A stretch of 64,000 nucleotides of DNA, from positions 8,122,001-8,186,000 of the forward strand of contig NZ_CP070619.1 of NCBI RefSeq assembly GCF_017068395.1, in the 5' to 3' direction. The position numbers were made by a program, and so were the translations under genes. This DNA comes from Rhodococcus pseudokoreensis (GTDB lineage: Bacteria > Actinomycetota > Actinomycetes > Mycobacteriales > Mycobacteriaceae). The notes below the pieces were generated by a model. The model was not told the DNA's origin. It searched no databases and was given only the letters and a program-made list of their open reading frames with translations. Positions 58,940-64,000 of this stretch are shown here, one piece after another; position 1 is the first letter of the stretch; each line of letters opens with the position of its first letter.

Positions 58940-60307
58940 CTACCGGTTCAGGTGCCGCGGGTTGGCCACCCGCAGGCGGGCCAGAACGGCGATCGAGATC
59001 GCCCGGCGTACGCCGTCGTCGAGGTAGTCGAGCGTCCCCTCGCGAATCCGTGCGGCAAGCTCGGCCTCGGACGTGCATCCGAGCGCACCGAGGGCGCCGT
59101 CGAGCAGGGAATCGGCGCCGTTCCCGGCTTCGAGTTCGCGCCCGGCGGTGCGCAACAGGTTGACGCAGATCCGCAGGAGATACCGCTCCCGCTCGTGCGT
59201 TCCGTCGAGGGCCGGTCCGAGGTCGTCGGTCAAGGTGCCGGCCACGAGGTCGAGGATCTCCGCGACGCTGGGCCGGTCGTGCACGGTGTGCCCGGGTGGC
59301 GCCGGCGGGGGAGCGGGCGCGTCGTCGGCGAGCAGTCCGAGGACGTCGAGCAGGTCGTACTCGGATTCACAGACCCGGCGTCCGATGGCCGCCAACTCGA
59401 GGGACCGCTCGGCCCCGCCGAGGTGACGTTCGGCCTGAAACCTGCTCAGCACCAACCATCTCAAAGTTCCGAATGTTTCCCACCAGTGCAGTTCGGACAA
59501 CGACGGTCTCGTCCCGGTGGCCTTCTCGTAGCCGTCCAGGAGCTGGTCGCGGGCGCCGATCCCGGCCACCGGCGCGGCCGCGCCGAACCGCCACGCCCGC
59601 ACGCACAGCCAGCCGAGGTCCTCGACGGGATCACCGAGGTGGGCGAGTTCCCAATCGAGCACCCCGCGGATGCCGGTTCCGTCGACGAGAAGGTTGCCGA
59701 TCCGGAAGTCGCCGTGTACCAACGCCTGCGGTCGCGAGAGTGGACGGTGGTCGCGCAACCATCGCAGACCCACCTCGACCGCGGGCCGGGGGTCGCCGAG
59801 GTCGCGGTAGATGGCCTCGAGCGCGTCCACCGGGTCGGTGGTGTCGAGCACGGCGAGAGAGTCCAGGGGAGTCCGGTGGATCAGGCCGAGGACGTAACCC
59901 ATGTCCTCGGCGAGACGGCTGCGCACCTCGTCGAAGGCCGGGTCCCGCTGCAGTTTCCGGGGGAGCGATTCGCCCTCCACCTTGTTCATGATCAGATACG
60001 GGGCGTCGATGCCGGGCGCGGTGTCCCCGGAAGCGAGGACGGTGGGCACCGGGACGCCCGCGGCGGCGGTGGCCCGCAGGCACGCCACCTCCGCGCGCAT
60101 CCGGGCCGCGTCGCCGTGTCCGGGCGGGTCGCGGCGCAGTACGACGGGCCGGGGTTGCCCGTCCGGGCCGTCGGCGTCGACGGCCCACACCTGCCTGCTG
60201 GCGCCACCGGTCAGCTGCCGGGGTTCCCCGACCGTGGCATCGGTGCCGTAGGCGGCGGTCAGGACGGCGCGGATGCCGTCCGCGAGGGCTACGGGAGCGT
60301 CGGTCAT
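58940..60307 (-). CDS. phosphotransferase (APH fold) fused to a helical C-terminal domain
   Basis: A 455-residue protein. Residues 1-340 are an aminoglycoside-phosphotransferase-like kinase of the ACAD10/11-associated kind, with the catalytic loop VHGDFRIGNLLVD and the metal-binding DWELAHLGDPVEDLGW. Residues from about 350 on are a separate helical domain (SVAEILDLVAGTLTDDLGPA; ERERYLLRICVNLLRTAG) that resembles DUF6285, often a separate neighbour gene. In ACAD10/11 systems such kinases phosphorylate a 4-hydroxyacyl-CoA so that a partner acyl-CoA dehydrogenase can convert it. ATG 60307 overlaps the stop of that dehydrogenase gene (ATGA); ATG 60313 is possible. Confidence 0.82.
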   Translation of the reverse strand: MTDAPVALADGIRAVLTAAYGTDATVGEPRQLTGGASRQVWAVDADGPDGQPRPVVLRRDPPGHGDAARMRAEVACLRATAAAGVPVPTVLASGDTAPGIDAPYLIMNKVEGESLPRKLQRDPAFDEVRSRLAEDMGYVLGLIHRTPLDSLAVLDTTDPVDALEAIYRDLGDPRPAVEVGLRWLRDHRPLSRPQALVHGDFRIGNLLVDGTGIRGVLDWELAHLGDPVEDLGWLCVRAWRFGAAAPVAGIGARDQLLDGYEKATGTRPSLSELHWWETFGTLRWLVLSRFQAERHLGGAERSLELAAIGRRVCESEYDLLDVLGLLADDAPAPPPAPPGHTVHDRPSVAEILDLVAGTLTDDLGPALDGTHERERYLLRICVNLLRTAGRELEAGNGADSLLDGALGALGCTSEAELAARIREGTLDYLDDGVRRAISIAVLARLRVANPRHLNR

Positions 60308-61488
60308 CGCCATGGGGCGGCCTCGGGATCGCGCAGCAACCGGCGAGCGGTCGACATGCGGTGTACCTCGTCGGGACCGTCGTAGATGCGGGCGTACCGC
60401 GCCTGCCGGTACATCCGCTCGAGTGGGGTATCGGCGGTCAGGCCGAGCGCCCCGTGAATCTGGATGGCCCGGTCCACGACGTCGTGGAGCATGCGGGCGC
60501 CCCAGAACTTCACCAGCCCGATGCGCACCCGGGCGTCCTCCCCGGCGTCCATCGCGCGGGCGGCATCGAGAGTCATGAGCCGGGCGGCGTGGATCTGGGC
60601 GGCGGATTCGGCGATGTAGCGGTGCACTTCACCCTTCTCCGCGAGCAGCGAGCCGTGGGTGTAGCGGGTGTTCGCGCGCGCACACATCAACTCGTATGCG
60701 CGCTGAGCCTGCCCGAGCCACCGCATGCAATGGAATATCCGGCCGGGGCCGAGCCGGTCCTGAGCCACCGCGAAACCCCTGCCGCGTTCGCCGAGGAGAT
60801 TGGCGGCGGGGACCCGCACGTCGGTGAGCCGGACCTCGTAGTGATCACTCGGGTCGTGTCCCATCGTCGGGATCGACCGGACGATCTCGAATCCGTGGGT
60901 GTCCGTCGGCACGATGATCGCGCTGATGCGTTCGTGCCGCGGGGCGGTGTCGGGCTCGGTCCGCGCGAAGACCGAGCAGTAGCCGGCGTCCTTCACTCCG
61001 GTAGTGAACCATTTGTGTCCGTTGATGATCCAGGTGTCGCCGTCGAGTTCGGCGCGTGTCTCGATGAGGGTGGGATCGGATCCCGCCGCGTCCGGTTCGG
61101 TCAACCCGACGGACGGGAGGAAGTCCCCGGCGACCAGCGGGGGAATCCACCGCTGCCGCTGCTCGGGAGTGCCGTGTTTGTGCAGCATCAGGGTGTCCTG
61201 CATGGACACCGAGCCGACGGCCAACTGGCCGAACTCCGAGCGTCCGATGATCTCGTTGAGATGGACGAAGTCGAGGAACGGGACACCCCCACCGCCGAGT
61301 TCGGCGGGATGGCCGAGCGCCCACAGGCCGCGTTCCTTGGCTCGCTCACGCAATTCGGCGATAGCCTCGTGTGCGGGGCCCTCCTCGTTCACCAGAGTGG
61401 GTTCGGCGGGGATGACGGCGTCGTCGATGAACGAGCGCATCCGCGCGCACAGTTCGGGAAGCGGGACGGCGGAACGGGTTCCGGTCAT
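60304..61488 (-). CDS. acyl-CoA dehydrogenase (ACAD10/11-like)
   Basis: A 394-residue acyl-CoA dehydrogenase: GLWALGHPAELGGGGVPFLD, VGLTEPDAAGSDPTLIETRA, HKWFTTGVKDAGYCSVFAR, MRWLGQAQRAYELMCARANT and QIHGALGLTADTPLERMYRQ. The end RYARIYDGPDEVHRM has Asp where many members have the catalytic Glu, as is usual in the ACAD10/11-like branch. Pairing with an APH-fold kinase supports a role with 4-hydroxyacyl-CoA or a related hydroxy acid. It starts one base after the NTF2-like stop and overlaps the kinase gene. Confidence 0.88.
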   Translation of the reverse strand: MTGTRSAVPLPELCARMRSFIDDAVIPAEPTLVNEEGPAHEAIAELRERAKERGLWALGHPAELGGGGVPFLDFVHLNEIIGRSEFGQLAVGSVSMQDTLMLHKHGTPEQRQRWIPPLVAGDFLPSVGLTEPDAAGSDPTLIETRAELDGDTWIINGHKWFTTGVKDAGYCSVFARTEPDTAPRHERISAIIVPTDTHGFEIVRSIPTMGHDPSDHYEVRLTDVRVPAANLLGERGRGFAVAQDRLGPGRIFHCMRWLGQAQRAYELMCARANTRYTHGSLLAEKGEVHRYIAESAAQIHAARLMTLDAARAMDAGEDARVRIGLVKFWGARMLHDVVDRAIQIHGALGLTADTPLERMYRQARYARIYDGPDEVHRMSTARRLLRDPEAAPWR

Positions 61489-61489
61489 G

Positions 61490-61876
61490 TCAGTTCTCTC
61501 GTCGCCGGTCGGCCTGCGCGCGCAGGGGCAGGGTGGCGGCGGAGTCGACGTACTCGTCGATGCGGGTGATCCGGCCGTCGTCGACGCGGACGAACAGGCA
61601 CGCCGGCACCTCCAGCGGTCCGTGGCCGGGCAGCGTGGCGCGCAGGACGTGCTGCTGGGCGAAGCCGTCCGGCAACTCGTGGCGGCGGATGTCCTCGTAG
61701 CGCAGGTCCTCGAGAGTGCGCGAGAGCCAGCGCAGCACCCTCAGGTTCTCGGTGACCGTCTGTTCGCGTCCGTCGTCGTTGTGCCAGATCCGCGCGTCCG
61801 GTGCGTACAGCGCGGTCAGTGTCCTCTCGTCGCCGTCACCGACGGCGGCGAAGAAGCGATCAGCCAGGTCGTTCAT
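61490..61876 (-). CDS. NTF2-like (SnoaL-type) protein
   Basis: A 128-residue alpha+beta barrel of the NTF2/SnoaL kind: MNDLADRFFAAVGDGDERTL, TALYAPDARIWHNDDGREQT and VDDGRITRIDEYVDSAA. Members act as small isomerases, dehydratases or ligand-binding proteins; the role is not known here. It lies between the lyase and the acyl-CoA dehydrogenase genes and probably acts on an intermediate of that operon. Confidence 0.78.
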   Translation of the reverse strand: MNDLADRFFAAVGDGDERTLTALYAPDARIWHNDDGREQTVTENLRVLRWLSRTLEDLRYEDIRRHELPDGFAQQHVLRATLPGHGPLEVPACLFVRVDDGRITRIDEYVDSAATLPLRAQADRRREN

Positions 61877-61953
61877 GCGAAAATCCGTCTCTTCCGTGTG
61901 GTGCTGCCTGCGGCGCGGCGGAGTGTCTCGTCGCGGTGTCGGCAGCGAGGTGG

Positions 61954-62877
61954 TCAATTGCGGGCGGTGCCGGAGGGAACCGGTCGGCCCCCGGCCGCGA
62001 GCAGTCTGCCTGCGAGGGATCTGCCGAGCAGGCGCTCGGCCAGTCGAGCGGCGTCGAGTTCCCTGTCGATGTCGATGCCGGTCGCGATGCCGCCGTCCTC
62101 GAACATGTAGACCAGTTCCTCGGTGGCGATGTTGCCGCTCGCGCCCGGCGCGAAGGGGCACCCACCGAGCCCGCCGACGGAGGCGTCGAACTGGCGGATG
62201 CCCGAGGCGTATGCCGCCCACGCGTTCGCCAGCCCCTGGCCGCGGGTGTCGTGCAGGTGCAGGCCGAGGTCCACGCCGGGGGCCGCGGCGCGCACCCGGG
62301 TGAGTACATCGGTGGTGCGCACCGGCGTCGCCGTGCCGATGGTGTCGGCGACGGACAGCGCATCCGCACCCGAAAGAACCGCACGCCGCGCGATGTCGGC
62401 CACGCGGTCCGGTGGGGTGGGCCCGTCGAACGGGCAGTCGAAGGCGATGGCGACGATCACTTCGAGTGTGCCGCCCGCCTGGTGAATCAGTTCGGCAATG
62501 GGGGTGATCAGCGCGATCGACTCCTCGCTGCTGCGACCGACGTTGGCCCGGCTGTGCCCGTCGGACGCGGAGACGACGTATTCGAGGTGGGTCAGGCCTG
62601 CCGCGAGTGCTCGCTTGACGCCGCCGAGTCCGGCAACCAGCGCCGAGAACGTGACGTGTGGCCAGCGGCCGAGTTGGGCGGCGACGGCCTCGGCGTCGGC
62701 CAGCGCCGGGACGGCCCGCGGGGAGACGAAGGACGTGGCCTCGATGCGCCGGACACCGGTCGCGGCGAGCGCGTCGATCAGATCCAGCTTGGCGGCAGTG
62801 GGAATGGGCTTCTCGATCTGCAGTCCATCGCGGGGCCCGACTTCCCGGATGTCGACCTCGGGTGGAATCGCGGTCAC
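61954..62877 (-). CDS. hydroxymethylglutaryl-CoA lyase family protein
   Basis: A 307-residue TIM-barrel lyase: VDIREVGPRDGLQIEKPIPT near the start, FVSPRAVPALADAEAV, the metal-binding HLHDTRGQGLANAW and the active-site Cys loop ASVGGLGGCPFAPGASGN, which is the HMG-CoA-lyase signature. It cleaves a 3-hydroxy-3-methyl-type acyl-CoA into acetyl-CoA and a ketone or acid. The start is GTG 62877, which overlaps the TGA of the CoA transferase gene (GTGA). Since the operon has no carboxylase, the substrate may be a 3-hydroxyacyl-CoA other than HMG-CoA. Confidence 0.87.
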   Translation of the reverse strand: MTAIPPEVDIREVGPRDGLQIEKPIPTAAKLDLIDALAATGVRRIEATSFVSPRAVPALADAEAVAAQLGRWPHVTFSALVAGLGGVKRALAAGLTHLEYVVSASDGHSRANVGRSSEESIALITPIAELIHQAGGTLEVIVAIAFDCPFDGPTPPDRVADIARRAVLSGADALSVADTIGTATPVRTTDVLTRVRAAAPGVDLGLHLHDTRGQGLANAWAAYASGIRQFDASVGGLGGCPFAPGASGNIATEELVYMFEDGGIATGIDIDRELDAARLAERLLGRSLAGRLLAAGGRPVPSGTARN

Positions 62878-64000
62878 GAGATCGTGCCCTGATCGCGCAA
62901 TGCGGCGAGCCGGTCGGCGTCGTAGCCGAGGATTTCGGTGAGCACCTCGTCGGTGTGGGTGCCCGGACGGCTGGGCCCGCCCCACCGGACCCCGCCCGCG
63001 GTCTCGCTGAGTTTCGGGATCACTCCGACTCCCTTCACCGGCTCCGGATCGAATCCGGTGTCGCCGGGCCCGAGGGAGGGGTCGACATGGTCGACGAAGA
63101 TTTCGCGGGCGTTGAACTGGGGATCGGCCATCACCTCGGCGACCGTGTTTACCGGGCCCGTGACCACCTCGAACTTGGTCAGCAGTTCGATCAGCTCCGC
63201 AGCGGGGAAGCCGGCCGCCCACTCGGCTATCAGGGTGTCGAGCTCGTCCTGGTGATCCCCGCGCGCGGTGTGGGTGGCGTAGCGCGGATCGGTGGCGAGG
63301 TCGGGACGGCCCATCGCAGCGGACAGACGCGCGAACAGTGTGTCCTGGTTGGCCGCGATGATCACCCACAGCCCGTCCTGCGTCCGATACAGATTGGACG
63401 GTGCGACGCGGTCGAGGCGGGTGCCGGAGGGTTGCCGGACGTGGCCGGTCTTGTGGTAGTCGGGAACGGTGGACTCCTGGATGGCGAGTGCGGCCTCGGT
63501 GAGCGCGGCGTCGACGATCTGTCCCCGTCCGGTGCGTTCGCGCGCGATCAGCGCGGCGAGGACACCCTGGAAGGCGAACATGCCGGCGAGGCTGTCGCCG
63601 AGCGAGAGTGCGATTCGCGGGGGCGCCTGGCCGGGAAATCCGTTGAGGTGCCGCAAGCCGCTGATGCCCTCGGCCACCGACGCGTATCCGGGTCGCGCGG
63701 CGTACGGACCGGTCTGGCCGTATCCGGAGACCCGGGCCAGGACCAGTCGCGGGGAGATCTTCCGGAGGACGTCGTAGCCGACGCCCCAGCGTTCGAGGGT
63801 TCCGGGCCGGAAGCTCTCGACGACGACATCGGCCGTGGCGACGAGGTCGAGGAAGATCCGCCGGCCGGCTTCGGTGCGCAGGTCGAGGTTCACGCATCGC
63901 TTGTTGCGGGCGTGCACGGACCAGAAGTATTGGTGCCCGCCCTCGGCCTGGCCCCAGTCCCGTAGGGGGTCGGGCCGATCGGGGGCTTCGATCTTGATGA
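62874..64000 (-). CDS. class III CoA transferase (partial, start outside the window)
   Basis: A CaiB/BaiF CoA transferase whose N-terminus lies beyond the right window edge; the reading frame is open to base 64000 (IKIEAPDRPDPLRDWGQAEG at the edge, normally about 40-50 residues into the protein). Visible features are VHARNKRCVNLDLRTEAGR, VVVESFRPGTLERWGVGYD, IVDAALTEAALAIQE with the likely catalytic Asp, and the late GTHTDEVLTEILGYD. It activates a carboxylic acid with CoA from another thioester. It is the first visible gene of the minus-strand operon. Confidence 0.88.
   Translation of the reverse strand, partial: IKIEAPDRPDPLRDWGQAEGGHQYFWSVHARNKRCVNLDLRTEAGRRIFLDLVATADVVVESFRPGTLERWGVGYDVLRKISPRLVLARVSGYGQTGPYAARPGYASVAEGISGLRHLNGFPGQAPPRIALSLGDSLAGMFAFQGVLAALIARERTGRGQIVDAALTEAALAIQESTVPDYHKTGHVRQPSGTRLDRVAPSNLYRTQDGLWVIIAANQDTLFARLSAAMGRPDLATDPRYATHTARGDHQDELDTLIAEWAAGFPAAELIELLTKFEVVTGPVNTVAEVMADPQFNAREIFVDHVDPSLGPGDTGFDPEPVKGVGVIPKLSETAGGVRWGGPSRPGTHTDEVLTEILGYDADRLAALRDQGTIS

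Overview
The window is high-GC actinobacterial DNA with dense, short-spaced operons and many ATGA or GTGA start/stop overlaps. An Mtb12-like lipoprotein, a DUF5313 membrane protein, an actinobacterial HemQ, a Pnkp/Hen1 pair and many acyl-CoA genes point to a mycolic-acid actinomycete, most probably Rhodococcus. No rRNA, tRNA, CRISPR array or phage block was seen, and it cannot be said whether this is chromosome or a large plasmid.

Layout. 0-2.7 kb: a lone, large TnpB-like RuvC nuclease gene behind a G-rich stretch without a convincing gene. 2.7-10.8 kb: lipoprotein/DHFR-family pair, a methyltransferase, the RNA-repair pair pnkp-hen1, an unknown protein, two overlapping small genes and a ChaB-like gene. 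10.8-23.8 kb: an apparent lysine / 2-aminoadipate catabolic locus. It holds a GntR repressor with palindromic operators, a D-2-hydroxyglutarate dehydrogenase-like FAD/Fe-S protein, an amino-acid permease, PucR- and LysR-type regulators, HglS-type 2-oxoadipate dioxygenase/decarboxylase, ALDH7-type aminoadipate-semialdehyde dehydrogenase, a Glu/Leu-dehydrogenase relative and a DadA-like FAD oxidase. 23.9-26.4 kb: a UvrA paralogue. 26.4-29.7 kb: an accessory-looking stretch with a solitary GvpA-like gene, a TetR remnant, a 30-residue peptide gene with its own promoter and terminator, an ANTAR protein coupled to a repeat-bearing small protein, and an ABM-like protein.

29.7-38.1 kb: a sulfur/redox region with an aminotransferase and sulfite/nitrite reductase divergent from rhodanese, HemQ, a single-cysteine MarR (OhrR-like) and a DUF5313 protein. 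Two inverted repeats with identical arms and spacing suggest that the MarR controls both transcription units. An alcohol dehydrogenase and an ArsR/MFS pair with twin palindromes follow. 38.1-51.4 kb: an IclR-centred catabolic region (SCP2-like protein, alpha/beta hydrolase, thioesterase, ALDH, MaoC-CitE-CaiB-acyl-CoA dehydrogenase operon, GntR/UTRA regulator, MHS transporter, MmgE/PrpD). Most of its promoter regions carry a 17-bp element GTGCC-N7-GGCAC, so it looks like one regulon. 51.5-58.9 kb: cyclase, acyl-CoA ligase and a complete branched-chain-type ABC importer (livKGFHM). 58.9-64 kb, convergent: aminoglycoside-phosphotransferase-like fusion, acyl-CoA dehydrogenase, NTF2-like protein, HMG-CoA-lyase-type enzyme and a CoA transferase running off the window end.

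The most notable points are the lysine-to-2-oxoglutarate route with a possible dehydrogenase in the transaminase step, the two operator-defined regulons (IclR and MarR), the GntR operator shared by dehydrogenase and permease, the unusual TnpB-like gene, and the 30-residue peptide gene.
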